A DNA stretch of 64,000 nt from Eunapius fragilis (taxonomy: Eukaryota > Porifera > Demospongiae > Spongillida > Spongillidae), in the NCBI GenBank assembly GCA_963681505.1, contig OY811971.1:12988232-13052231 (forward strand), written 5' to 3'. The position numbers were made by a program, and so were the translations under genes. Below the pieces are notes generated by a model. The model saw only the letters and a list, made by a program, of their open reading frames with translations, was not told where the DNA came from and did not search any database. This document shows, one piece after another, positions 11,701 to 21,939 of this stretch (within the stretch, counting starts at the first letter, position 1; each line of letters begins with the position of its first letter).

Positions 11701-11913
11701 GAAGAAACTTGTAGCTAAAGTACAGAAGAATCTAGCACAATCACATATATGTAGAGGTAATTGCCAATGTATGTGATAATAGCATAAATCCTTTTCAAAG
11801 TAATGAAAATTATCATTCACAAACTTACTCCTCTTTGACTACTCTAAATCTTTACCTGTACTAGAGGCCAGATGCAGCTCTGCAATACACATTGTGGTTA
11901 AGGTGTCATTGTA

Positions 11914-11978
11914 CTTGTGGTGTAAGGGTCAGCGTACTTGTGGTGTAAGGGGTCAGCGTACTTGTGGTGTAAGGGGAT
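11914..11978. repeat. 24-bp tandem repeat, 3 copies
   Basis: The unit cttgtggtgtaaggggtcag plus cgta is repeated, with the first copy one base short. It lies beside the downstream piggyBac relic. Confidence 0.8.
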
Positions 11979-12111
11979 GTATACAAAGTGGAGCTTTACA
12001 GCTGCCGCATCTGTAGGTTGTAGTTCTCCGTTTACCAGACTTCCTATTACTGCAAACCTTGGACACAACCATTTTCCTGAGCCTTCCGGTAAAAGGCACG
12101 ACTGCAAGTAA

Positions 12112-12600
12112 TCATGCCGGAGTGTCAACTGCAAAGGAGGGTGTGGCCGGAAAAGTTGTATCTGTTTGGGCAAGCACTCCCTCTGCAACTGCCATTTTAA
12201 AGTTTAGATGGGATATACTTTTACCTGTGATGCTTTTATAGTATAGAATGTATGCATTTACCAAGGTTACATCTAACACTCTTTTCCACCATATCTTAGA
12301 AAAGTTATTATACCCATAATACTGTACTAGCAGCCCTGCCTTGTCTACACCACCCATGTATTTGTTGTACTCGTCAATTCCATGTGGTTTTTCGATCACC
12401 TGAATAACCATTTGAAGCACCTTTCATTCTTCTTGATTTTGTTACCATGCTCTCCTCATGGATTGTTGTCAAAACTCTTTTATCTTTCCATTACAACCTC
12501 AAAAACGTGCCCATCCTTGGCACTACATTTATTTCGACAACTTTTCAATTATTTATAATGCCGTTGCAGTCGCACGGTGTAAGTACTACAGTTCAAGGGG
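12112..12600 (-). pseudogene. piggyBac-derived (PGBD4-like) transposase relic
   Basis: On the - strand, 12420-12112 encodes IDEYNKYMGGVDKAGLL, then the VQYYGY..FSKIWWKRV..VTLVNAYILYY signature of the C-terminal half of DDE_Tnp_1_7 proteins, including the third catalytic Asp (GGVDKA). Just upstream, in shifted frames, are VEINVVPRMGTF and WKDKRVLTTIHEES, which match the family's WKDKR..V...TIH motif. At least one frameshift and an in-frame stop make it non-functional. It belongs to a different piggyBac lineage from the intact element at 5.5-9.6 kb. Confidence 0.75.
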
Positions 12601-12995
12601 CGTACCATTCCGTGCCATTTTATAGAACATTAAAAAAACTTATTGACACTTTATGTGTCAACAAAATCTATGTTGCGTCACCGTGCCGTTTAAAAAAAAC
12701 TACTACAACGTTTTGGCACATTATGTATCAACGTAACTACGAACGCTTCTACATTCCCATTCCTCACATTAAAAATATTAATACAGCGGAGCAAAGCCAT
12801 TTCTGTTGGTTGAATGGAATGAATTAGACAGAAAATTAGCTCCTGCCGGGTGTAAGTTGCAGGATGACTGGGGGTTGGTCACATTGTGGCGCCCAAGTGG
12901 GACCACGTGGTGGAGGGTATAAATGATGGATGAGAGAGTTAAGGGTCAGTCTAAGTGTCTGTGCATGTTACTTTTACAGTTAGAGTATTACAGTC

Positions 12996-13698
12996 ATGAA
13001 CGAGTCAAACGACGACGGAACAACTGCTGGACCGTCTACGTCACGGATATCAGACGAGCAAGTTGCCCTTATCCTCGGGGCCATTAACAAGTCCCAGGCC
13101 GAAATGCAGTCACTGTGGTGGGAGATGCAAGAGGAGGCGGGTGCAAAAATGAAGGCTATGAGGAGGGAAGCCGCTCACATTTAACAAAAATATGCACATT
13201 TAACAAAAAGACGCATGAGGTTCAGCACTCCTTCAACCAAAGTGTGGAGGACCGATTGAAGGGTGCTGAGTCCAGCCTGGCGAAGGCTGCGCGGCTGCTG
13301 GAGGATGGTCCGGCAAAGGAGGCAGCGGTGCAGGACCTCACGAAAGGTAAGAGCCCCTCTCCCACCGCCAAAAGCTCATCAGGATCGCCGCCGACCAATC
13401 CGAGTATGGCTGGGTCGTCGTCGAAGAATGAGGACGACCTCGCCGCCAACTCTGACGACGAGATGAGGCTCGATAAGGTGGAGCGGGCAGCCAAGCAGAA
13501 GGTGGCGGCTAATAGGAAGAAGCGGTGGATCGAGGAGGCGCGTAAGGAGCCTAGGTTGGGTGGTGGGCCAACGCCTGCGGTGGCTCCAACCTCGTTCCCG
13601 ATACTTTAAGTGGCAGCGCGTCTGGTCCAAGGCCGCCTGGACCTATCGTTTGCTATCAGTGCGGCCAGACCGGCCATGTGAAGCGCACATGGCCTTAG
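12996..13698 (+). pseudogene. Gag-like protein of a tyrosine-recombinase (DIRS-type) retroelement, frameshifted
   Basis: The N-terminus starts MNESNDDGTTAGPSTSRIS and continues with a charged coiled-coil-like stretch. A frameshift near 13180 leads into KKTHEVQHSFNQSVEDRLKG and an Ala/Glu-rich helix. In a third frame, 13345-13420 reads LSHRQKLIRIAADQSEYGWV, then returns to NEDDLAANSDDEMRLDKVER and a Lys-rich end. These blocks match the gag-like ORF that accompanies tyrosine-recombinase elements in invertebrates (family memory). It ends with a CCHC zinc knuckle, CYQCGQTGHVKRTWP, in which the last Cys is Trp. At least three frame changes make it a relic. Confidence 0.6.
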
Positions 13699-13859
13699 AA
13701 GCCCGTGCCGGCTTCAGCTGTGTACCCTACCCCCATAACGTGTGTTGTTAGCGAGCATGTTTGCAATGAGGGTCCTGTAGGTGAAAGGGAACATGACGAA
13801 GTGGTTAATAAGAGGTGCTGGGAGTAAAAAGGTGACATTGCAGCCCATGACACGGTCAT

Positions 13860-14043
13860 CAACAGGTCTGTGAAGGGATGTTTACGGGAGCATGTGTCCT
13901 TCTGGGAGCAGGAGCTGTCTGCACCTCCGTGGGTCATTGATACCATTAAACATGTACAGGAAAATAGAATTCGTAGAGCAAAGTTACTTAAATTGCCTGG
14001 TGATAAATATCAGTTCCTGTTAGCAGCACACTTGAACAAGTAA
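13860..14043 (+). pseudogene. N-terminal fragment of a DIRS-type polyprotein region
   Basis: The frame VKGCLREHVSFWEQELSAPP continues into WVIDTIKHVQENRIRR. This matches the segment just before the reverse transcriptase of DIRS-like elements (family pattern: short basic start, FW...L.AP.WV...I..GY). It stops at taa 14041-14043. No reverse transcriptase or RNase H follows before the recombinase, so the middle of the element appears deleted. Confidence 0.5.
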
Positions 14044-14300
14044 AACAGAAGTAGACAATTGACATTGCAAATGGAACTTAATTGGTGAAACATGTGCTCC
14101 AAAAACCTTGACAGTGATGCGTGCAACTGGTGGCAAGGGGATACAAAAAAATGAAGTCATTTTTCTACACACAGGAAGAAGCAGCAGCTTGATTTCCAAA
14201 TATACATAACATTCAAGCCATAATTGAAAACCTGACATCGTTATGATTGGTGTTTACAGACCTCTTGGAGCTCCGTTTTCACTAAGACATTTTCCAGTCT

Positions 14301-15256
14301 TTGGTGAAGATATATATAAGTGTATATCATCTGCCAGCCACAGTCTTAAGGAGCCGAGCTGACAGCAATACCAAGAAGTATCTGGGCGCCTACAGGAGAC
14401 GGAAGACCTGGACAGATAGTAGACAAGGTGTACGTAGTTTCCCTGTACAGGACGTTCACCTGGCACTCTACCTGCAACACTTAAGTGAGTCAGTAGAATC
14501 TAAGGCAGCGGCAGAAGAAGTAGTGCATGCCTTGTTGTCATGGTTGCACCAGATGGCCGGATTGAACCCTGTGAGTTCATCCCCATTGGTGCAGGTCACA
14601 CTGGCAGGTATTAAAAGGATTGTGGCTAGGCCTAAGGTTAGTAAGAAGCCTGTGACAGTTGAGATGCTGCAGGCCATGGTTGACGCTGCAGGCATGAAAC
14701 CATCACCTACTGAAGTGAGGTTGCTGGCTGTGTGCTTGTTGGCATTTGCAGGATTTCTGCGTTGCGATGAGTTAATAAAGCTTCGGTGCTCTGACAGTTC
14801 CTTTAATGCTGAGGGCATGCGGGTTAGTATAAAATCCAGTAAGACTGACCAGTACAGGGATGGGGATGAAGTGGTTATTGGCACGCCAACTTGTCCAGTA
14901 AATATGATGACTCGTTATACTTTGATATGGCTAGACTCACAGTGCAGTCTAGTGAGAAGGTGTTCAAGGGTATTGTGCATACAAGGGAGGGTGAGAAACT
15001 TTATAAGTCCGGGGGTATTAGCTACACATGCCTCAGAGAATTATTGTTGGCTAAGATAGGCCAGTTGGGGTGGGAAACCGAGCTTTTTGGTATGCACAGT
15101 CTCCGGGCTGGTGGTGCTACCACAGCGGCTAATGCCGGAGTCCCTGATAGACTGTTTAAGAGACATGGTCGCTGGAAGTTAGAGGCTACAAAGGATGGGT
15201 ACATAAAAGATGCAGCGGAAAAGCGCCTAGAAGTGAGCAAGCGTTTGGGTTTGTGA
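14301..15256 (+). pseudogene. Tyrosine recombinase of a DIRS/Crypton-like element, one frameshift
   Basis: An N-terminal SAM-like DNA-binding part (about 14360-14600) is followed by the catalytic domain. The first Arg lies in FAGFLRCDELIKLRC, the box II HxxR in MHSLRAGGATTAANAG, then HGRWK. The nucleophilic Tyr is probably in KDGYIKDAAEKRLEVSKRLG near the C-terminus, which ends at tga 15254-15256. A one-base shift near 14920 separates the first frame (14301-14920) from the second (14920-15256). All R-H-R-Y residues are visible, so only the frameshift and possibly the 5' end are broken. It lies 3' of the gag-like relic on the same strand, as in DIRS/Ngaro elements. Confidence 0.75.
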
Positions 15257-15374
15257 ACAGCGCATAACCCAACCCACTAGCATAATCATTCCTTCTTTGC
15301 ATTGTCTAGTTGTGATGGATGTACGTGTTGTGTCGTGCACATTCGGCAAAAACCAATGTTAAAAGGTTGTCATT

Positions 15375-15720
15375 GTGGTCATCTTGCATGGGCATAGAGG
15401 CAGGAGATTGTTTTCTTTGTCATATAAGACGCTGCGGATAGTGTTCTTCCACCATAAATGCTTAAAGGCTCCGGCGATTAAATGTTTGTTAAAAAAAGGG
15501 GTTTTAGCTTCGAGACAAGGAATCCATGACTTCTTGAAGAGGTATGCGACAATTGGCTCAACCTGTCGAAAACATGGAAGTGGACGAAGGTCAAAAGTCA
15601 GCCACGGAAGCCATCAAAGCAATCGTCTAACAGCAGATGAGAGAAGACGACGAGACATCAGCACTTCAGCTCCATTATCTCCTTCATTCCAAGGGACACT
15701 ATCTATACGCTACTTCAGCC
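15375..15720 (+). pseudogene. Tc1/mariner-type transposase N-terminal (HTH) fragment
   Basis: From about 15465 the frame reads KAPAIKCLLKKGVLASRQGI then HDFLKRYATIGSTCRKHGSG and RRSKV, the paired HTH with a GRR AT-hook-like linker of Tc1/IS630 transposases. From about 15600 the next frame continues with ATEAIKAIV, a stop, then QQMREDDETSALQLHYLL. The catalytic DDE part is missing. It is a nested or fused fragment between two tyrosine-recombinase pieces. Confidence 0.55.
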
Positions 15721-15749
15721 TTTTTTGCCTGTGGGAGCTTTTGCCAGCG

Positions 15750-15994
15750 TCAGACCGTCCCTGCGGGTCACTTCTGAGCTGGGGCGCAGTTACCTTCAAT
15801 CACAGCTCAGACCCCACGTTGCTGAAGATCCATCTGCGGTTCGCCAAGTGCGATCAGTTCGGCCAGGGCAACGTGTTAATTGGACGAACTGGCAACGCCA
15901 TCTACCCCGTCGCGGCCTGCCTCGACTACATGTCAGTCAGGGGGGTGTTGCCTGGCCCTCACTTCAGGATGCATGACGGCAAGCCACTCTTGAA
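15750..15994 (+). pseudogene. Tyrosine-recombinase middle-domain fragment
   Basis: It encodes LLSWGAVTFNHS followed by LLKIHLRFAKCDQFGQGNVL and IGRTGNAIYPVAACLDYMSV, ending at RMHDGKPLLK. This is the beta-strand/Lys region between the first Arg and the HxxR box of Crypton/DIRS-type recombinases. The catalytic C-terminus is replaced by the hairpin at 15993-16024. It comes from a different copy than 14301-15256. Confidence 0.55.
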
Positions 15995-16024
15995 AAGGCG
16001 TGTACAAGAACGTACACGCCTTTT
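15993..16024. repeat. Perfect 13-bp hairpin at the truncation point
   Basis: The arm aaaaggcgtgtac (15993-16005) pairs with gtacacgcctttt (16012-16024) across a 6-base loop. It sits exactly where the recombinase homology ends and may be an element terminus or repair scar. Confidence 0.8.
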
Positions 16025-16109
16025 TGTGGTGTTGTCTTTCTTTTTCATTGCTTCCTCTTTAGCCAACCATCTCCTTAGTAATAATCGTTTTCGTTCAATT
16101 AGAAAATGA

Positions 16110-17140
16110 TCGGCAGTTGCATGAGCATTATTTCATGGTACCATTCCATGACAGTTAGCGTGTACGTGATAGAGAAGGATTTCCAATGTAAAGAACTCAT
16201 AATTTGAAGGTAAATGTAATAAACCACTCGAAACATAACGCATAACGTTCAATTCAGCTTATTTGTACACTTACATTTGAATGACACCACGCATCTTCTG
16301 TTTCCTGTTATTGATCCGTGAATCATTGCATTGAGCAATATTTCAGGGATGCAGTGCTAGCAGTGGGTGAAGTGAAGAGTAAATGCTAGCCGGCTCACCA
16401 CGTAACCAAGTTCAGACTAGTCACATGCAGGCTGCATTGTAAGGTCAGACATAACATTGCTGTGCAGCAATCATATGAAAACATACATAACTTAGTCAAA
16501 TACCAGTAACTATGAGAACTAGACATGGTTTGGACTCAGGCTATGTCATTACAAACCAACTTCAAAATGGCGGACTGAAGGGGTATCATGATTTTGATGA
16601 TGCTTTTCACGCCAAGTGTAAGGTAACGCTGCAAAAAAAACACATTACCTGTGTTGAAGGATGTTTTTACTGAATGTACACTGAATTTCCTCGGTTGGAG
16701 ACAAGCAGTTCGAAAGATATGAGTGTCCCATACAAGGTAAGTTATCTGAACTAGTCAGAAGTAATTCATGTCAGTGTGATGCCACACAGGTACTTTTTCC
16801 TGGAAAGAAACGGTAGTCCTACAAAAGTATGAAAAAGGTAAGCGCTAGCGTTAATGGTTACTGAGATAACGGTGATTTTTAATTTTATTCAATCTCTCGT
16901 GTTGGGGGCAGAGGGGTGGGGGTTTCTAACAGGTACACTACCCTAATTCCGTTTACTCTCATATAACATTTGGTTGTACAGGCATGAATACCATTGCACA
17001 TCTTCCGAGAATTTAGGTGAGTATTAGGTGGTTCAAGTAACAAAGCGCACGCACAGTACAAATCACATGAAACAGCCCATGATGTGTTGATTGATGCCGT
17101 TTCCTAATTATCCTCTACTTTAATATCATGATTTACCTGA
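16110..17140. other. No recognised gene
   Basis: Intergenic DNA without a supported coding region, RNA or clear repeat family. Confidence 0.4.
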
Positions 17141-17146
17141 AAGGAC

Positions 17147-17560
17147 TTGAAGCACACAGTCGTCAGCGACAGCTGCAGAGTTAAGCTTCGGTCAGGACTG
17201 AACGATGTCAGCGAACAGTTGAAGTAGTACAACACAACCAACGCATAGCTACAGAAATGAAAAAAAAAAGCACATGTAAATATGCTGGCAATCCAAGTTA
17301 TATGCTCATCACCAAAACGCAACGCCCAACAAGTGTATGCAAGTATTCTAAAAAGAGCGCGCCAGAGATCTCACAACTCGGAGAATCAGTTAAGTGTTCA
17401 TTTTAAAGAAGGTCCGACGCTCTGAACTGTACATTTATCTGTGCTAATTGAAGCACACTGTCGTCTGCTACAGTGTTAAACGATGTCTGCGGAACAGTTG
17501 AAGGAAAGCACCCAGGTCCCTCCAAACCAGACGCGGCTACAAATATAAAAACATAAAATG
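17147..17560. repeat. Diverged direct repeat pair
   Basis: Segments 17147-17265 and 17448-17560 share cttgaagcacac, then gtcgtc, acag, gttaa, aacgatgtc and gaacagttgaag in the same order. They look like two old copies of one repeat. The rest of 17560-18248 shows nothing I recognise. Confidence 0.55.
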
Positions 17561-18249
17561 CGCATGCGTAAATTACGTATCACGTTCCCAGACACTTTAC
17601 ATGTAGGCCTCCAATTAGTATCCACTCCTGATTATTGAGGCCAGCCATCAAGACAAGTCGCTTTTAGCCTGAGGTTGTTAGCCTCAGTATAATGCCAAAA
17701 CTCCCACATCAGAACTAAATTATGATAAAAACTGTTTTTGGATGTCCACACGGTCTGACCAACTTTGGAAAAAAAAAAAAAAGTGTGTCTGCATTAACCA
17801 AATCTTTCGTTCTCTAAGCGCTCGAGCCCTAAGGATTTTAAACCATGATGACTTTTTATGACAAAACCAGGCTTGTGTGATATGTAAAATAAATCAACTA
17901 TGACCTATAGCATCAATTTCAAACCATAGATATCGATGTTCAAACCAACATATCTTCGACCCACGTCCTTCCTATTTACAGACTTATTGCCACACCATGC
18001 AGTAGTTCTGGATTTAATTCTAATTTTACACACTATGAGTCGGAGCATATATTAATAATTCATTAGTTATTCAGCGATCGGGCTGACTCAGATACTCGAT
18101 CATGAATGGTGCATGCAGAACCGGTGCGAATATGCCACCCAAGGCATGTGCGAAACAGCATACCGCGATTAGTCTACAGCGCGGATACGGAGAGTCGGAG
18201 GGCCAGTAGTCAAACGATTATAAAGATAGGCTCATTGAACATATAACTA

Positions 18250-18430
18250 CAGTCTGACCTCGTTAAGAGCGCACCCGTTATAAGCGCATTCCCTTGTTAG
18301 ATGTATTGAAAATTGTATTCACGGTTAATGTAGGTACCACACATCATCTATGTCTACAATGTGCAATCTATGCCCTAAGTATGGTAAGAGCGCAGGGAAC
18401 AAACGTGGCGCTCTTAACGAGGTCAGACTG
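18250..18430. mobile_element. Short MITE, pogo/Tigger-like
   Basis: The inverted termini cagtctgacctcgttaagag (left) and ctcttaacgaggtcagactg (right) pair perfectly. They are flanked by TA on both sides (18248-18249 and 18431-18432). The 181-bp length and TA target site indicate a non-autonomous Tc1/mariner-group element; the CAGTCTGACCTCG end resembles pogo/Tigger termini. Confidence 0.85.
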
Positions 18431-18432
18431 TA

Positions 18433-18976
18433 TCGCTAATTAGGCACATAAAATTAATCGTTCCCTCTAATAATGAACAGCCTCATCCATGCCAATAACT
18501 CTTGGCAATTAACCTTCAGGTTAAAACGCGTAAAACTGATCATGAACGAAGGAGCGTCTATCTATATCCAGCGTCAAAAATGCATCGTACCTAGTGATTA
18601 CTATCGGATTCTGCTCACCGATATACTGCGCGCGTGGTCTATATTAATATTTAATAGTCGATCGCGAATTCCTTTTCCCTTGCCTCAATAGTGGTGGAGG
18701 TGGGAGGGAGGGGGGGTTCCACGGGCGCTAGAAGATTTCATATATTCAGCGTGAATGTGAATTAATCAGACTTATCAGCAATGAATAACGAATGTGTCGT
18801 ACAAGTTGCTATGAGGGATGGCAAAATAGACTTTTATACGCGTATTACAAACAACTTTGCTTCAATTATATGATCGCTTACTGCCTTTTTTACTGTACCT
18901 AAAATTAAAAACATCCCGCGGCTTGCAGCAAGGAATTTGTTGATTGCAATGAATAGTGAATGCAACCGCCATCTTA
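18433..18976. other. No recognised gene
   Basis: A 72-codon open frame at 18473-18691 (+) has no recognisable features. Nothing else is supported. Confidence 0.35.
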
Positions 18977-18984
18977 GTGTACAT

Positions 18985-19747
18985 CAGGGCTGCCGCGATA
19001 TATCGCGATATACGATATATCGCGATATTTTTTAAATATCGCGATATTTTTTTTGGCGTTTCGCGATATTTTTGGGGGTTTTTCATGATAAAAACTTGCG
19101 CGGAAATAGACGGAAAAGCACGGTGATTGGCGGAAATTAGAGTAATAACGAAATATAAGCATGTGTATTTGAAACGGCGATAAATGTATGCGTGCATTCG
19201 GTGCATGCAAGCCATTTCATTAAAACAATTTAGCATTATGCCTCAGGAATATGCATTTCCCCAGTCGTTCTGGCAGAATCCTCCATCGTTTCTTCTGGAG
19301 TATATTTTTGGCTGTGGAGAAAAACCCTTTCTGCAGGTGCAGTGGAGGCTGCAATTGATAGGTACTTCCTTGCCAGTTTGGTAACATGAGGGAAGTGGAC
19401 TTCATGTTGCATACAACCCGGCCCAGGAGGACCCAATCGCTTTCCTGTGCCACCCAAAATGATCCCACACGTCACTCCTAAACGTTTTGCGGCAATATTC
19501 TCTTTCCCTACAACATGTTAGGACGGTCTATCAATCGCTTCTTTTGATCCCGCCCTAACGCGTAACCTCAACAAAGATTATTTGAAATTAATAGCTATGA
19601 ATACTTTAATATCACCAATGATCATTAATATTCATCACTTTAATAACCATAAATATATATCGCGATACATATCGCGATATTTTACTCATATCGCGATATA
19701 TCGCGATATGGACGATATCGGCAGAAGAACATATCGCGGCAGCCCTG
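18985..19747. mobile_element. Non-autonomous hAT element with 8-bp target duplication
   Basis: The termini are cagggctgccgcgata on the left and tatcgcggcagccctg on the right. They are flanked by a perfect 8-bp duplication gtgtacat (18977-18984 and 19748-19755), the hAT hallmark. Sub-terminal regions are packed with atatcgcgatat palindromes (18998-19070 and 19660-19735). The 763-bp element keeps only the 3' end of a transposase gene. Confidence 0.92.
19220..19475 (-). pseudogene. hAT transposase dimerisation-domain remnant
   Basis: The - strand frame includes HFPHVTKLARKYLSIAASTA followed by PAERVFLHSQ, the hATC dimerisation motif (family pattern: P.L..LA..yL.i.astassERvFS). The catalytic part is absent. 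It lies inside the hAT element at 18985-19747, so the element is an internally deleted derivative. Confidence 0.8.
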
Positions 19748-19844
19748 GTGTACATAGAGATGTTACCTATATGAATTTTGTTGCGTCACGCGATGAAAAT
19801 GCAATTACGCACCAACAGGAAAGGTGGGCGTGGTATATGCTGCC

Positions 19845-19852
19845 GCACCCCT
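19845..19852 (+). promoter_or_regulatory. TATA-like box of the first GPCR gene
   Basis: The motif cccttatagctgcag lies about 30 bp before the ATG at 19883. The same ttatagctgcag stands about 20 bp before the start of the second copy at 28818, so the core promoter appears to be duplicated with the gene. Confidence 0.45.
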
Positions 19853-19882
19853 TATAGCTGCAGACCAACAAAGCAATAATCA

Positions 19883-20875
19883 ATGGAAGCAACATCTAAC
19901 GATTCTTGTTCTAACGTCACAGTGACCAATAGTTTTCTTATTCGTATTTATGCGTCTCTGGGAGCAGTCTCCTTCACTACCTGCCTCGTAGCTCTCTGCT
20001 GGCTGTTGTATCTCAAGCTGTACAAACAATTCCTCTACCGATTGGCGGCTTACCAAGTCATGGCTTCGGTGTTACACGCGCTGTTTCTAGTATGCCAGTT
20101 CGCCTTCTTGGAATACAGCGATTCCAAATACCCGTCATGCGCAACTGTAGCGTTCTTCTACCAGATAGCCCTCTGGATCAAGGCTTGCTTCGGCTGTTGG
20201 ATCACCTTCCATCTCTTCTGTTTCGCCGTCCTCTTGAAGAACATGAGCAGGCTGGAACCTCTGTACGTCGTAACGTCCATACTCTTCCCGATCGTGGCTT
20301 CGTCCGTTCCTCTGATCACCAAATCGTACGGACCGACGGGCGAATGGTGCTGGATAGCAGGAAAGCGATGCGGAGACGTGTACATAACCGGATTCATCGA
20401 ACAGATTGCAGTGTGGCTGGGCCCTGCATTCGTGATGTTAGTCCTCCAGTCGATAGCGATGCTGACGATGATCATCACAGTGTACTACCGCGCGCACCAA
20501 AAGTCAGACAGAATTATGTTCGGTCGCGAGAGAAATAAAAAGGCTTTCAAACAACTCCTACCCCTGGTAGCCTATCCAATTTTGTTCTGCGTCCTCCTCA
20601 TACCGTCAATGGTCAACCGCGTGTACGGTTTTGTTTCGTCAACACACAGTTACTTCCTTCTCATTGTAGTCACCATTTGTCCGCCATTTTATAGCCTGTC
20701 CGCAGGACTGACTCTAATTGTGCACATCGGCGTTCTGAAACGCTCCGACGTGATGACGTGCCTACGAGCCCCTTGGAGAAGACAGTACGTGAACAATGAT
20801 AACAATGATGCTGCGACACGTAACTCCGAGATGCTCTCTATCCACGATAGCAAGGCGGCGGGCGCGTATAGCTGA
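19883..20875 (+). CDS. cAMP-receptor-like seven-transmembrane GPCR (copy 1)
   Basis: A 330-residue intronless plasma-membrane receptor. Seven hydrophobic segments lie near residues 24-46, 54-76, 88-117, 126-146, 176-202, 223-247 and 256-284. The short N-terminus has an N-glycosylation site (NVT). The second extracellular loop carries GEWCWI and a second Cys (CGD), with a candidate disulfide partner at C86 (PSC). The pattern and length fit the Dicty_CAR / cAMP-receptor-like family known from Dictyostelium and some invertebrates; the ligand here is unknown. The third intracellular loop is short and basic (GRERNKKAFKQLL). The 45-residue tail is Asn/Ser-rich, a possible phosphorylation region. 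A near-identical copy lies 9 kb downstream at 28818-29813 on the same strand. Confidence 0.88.
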   Translation: MEATSNDSCSNVTVTNSFLIRIYASLGAVSFTTCLVALCWLLYLKLYKQFLYRLAAYQVMASVLHALFLVCQFAFLEYSDSKYPSCATVAFFYQIALWIKACFGCWITFHLFCFAVLLKNMSRLEPLYVVTSILFPIVASSVPLITKSYGPTGEWCWIAGKRCGDVYITGFIEQIAVWLGPAFVMLVLQSIAMLTMIITVYYRAHQKSDRIMFGRERNKKAFKQLLPLVAYPILFCVLLIPSMVNRVYGFVSSTHSYFLLIVVTICPPFYSLSAGLTLIVHIGVLKRSDVMTCLRAPWRRQYVNNDNNDAATRNSEMLSIHDSKAAGAYS

Positions 20876-21163
20876 TGAGATTCAACGATCCAGTTGCAAG
20901 TATATAGAATTAATTGATTTCAACATGTTTGAACCATTTTCACTTTAGCTCATTAAATCAGTATTACGGCAAGTGAAATTTGTGTGTTTGTTTTATATCA
21001 CAAATGCAATAATCATATGAATCCGGTCGACTGGCTTTAATGCAGCCGGCCAGTTTTGCATATAGGTTTTAAACGCGGTCGATCAGTTTTAAAGCAGGTC
21101 GGGTTTTTAAATCGGACCGTAGTGACAAACAATATGAGGCCCGAACTCATTACTGTATTATTA
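20876..21163. other. 3' flank of GPCR copy 1, non-coding
   Basis: AT-rich sequence with no further gene. It contains repeated gtcga/ggccag-type short motifs (21030-21090). Confidence 0.35.
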
Positions 21164-21284
21164 GCAAATAGTACATCGTCTTTTTTCAAGGCTGGGTCAT
21201 GCACCAAAGCTGCATAGTACATATAGCCTATGTACTATGCAGCTTTGGTGACCCAGCCTTGAAAACATACGATGTACTATTTGC
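21164..21284. repeat. Large near-perfect palindrome 1
   Basis: Arms of about 60 bp start with gcaaatagtacatcgt and end at 21284 with acgatgtactatttgc. They pass through caaggctgggtc/gacccagccttg and meet at gcatagtacata/tatgtactatgc around 21224. Only small indels interrupt pairing. Confidence 0.9.
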
Positions 21285-21457
21285 GGACAAAAGGAGCCGA
21301 CGTCAATCTAGAACCAAACTATATACGTTGGGCCGCGTTACAAGTGCTATATAATATAGCACTAGCTTGTAACGCGGCCCAACGTAAAGATATAGCACTT
21401 GTAACGCGGCCCAACGTATATAGTTTGGTTCTAGATTGACGTCGGCTCCTTTTGTCC
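21285..21457. repeat. Large near-perfect palindrome 2 with nested palindrome
   Basis: It abuts palindrome 1. The outer arms are ggacaaaaggagccgacgtc ... and the complement ending at 21457. Inside, acgttgggccgcgttacaag and its complement occur three times (two forming an inner hairpin, one belonging to the outer arm), giving alternative fold-backs. Confidence 0.9.
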
Positions 21458-21939
21458 GTGCAAAGCCTCACGATCAGTGATGATTAGCCAAGCTACATTT
21501 TTCCTTCACAGCATGCACCCTTCGGAAAGAAAATGTATAACCAACAGAGAAGCAATAGACTCAAAGTATCGATATATACTAAAGGATACAAACACCATCT
21601 CCAAATATGTTGCGCATATGTTTTAATATATATATATATTGGATTGAAAAATCACCCTTGTGAAAATGTTATGCCTTATCCACTGAAAGTACAACGAATA
21701 AATAGTGGACCCTGTGTATTTCTACCAGTTTGCAGAATCTTATCTTGATGTGCTGTGCGGAACACATATGAATTTCACTATGGATTAGATAATGTACAGT
21801 AACTGTTGTGAACAAGAAGTTCCATGCTATTACGTAACTGAACACCGTCAAGCAATTATTTGTCTCAGTTGATCTATGCATGCACTAATAATCTACGCTC
21901 TAATAATCTTTGTTCTGCTGAACACCATACTGTGAAGTA

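Noticed and set aside
12887-12904. tRNA primer-binding site of an LTR retrotransposon
   Set aside because: The word resembles one, but no LTR pair was found and the nearby proteins are of tyrosine-recombinase elements. Kept only as a note in a finding.
20092-20538. 148-codon Arg-rich frame repeated at 29030-29476
   Set aside because: It is the +1 shadow of the two GPCR genes; conserved hydrophobic segments exist only in the GPCR frame.
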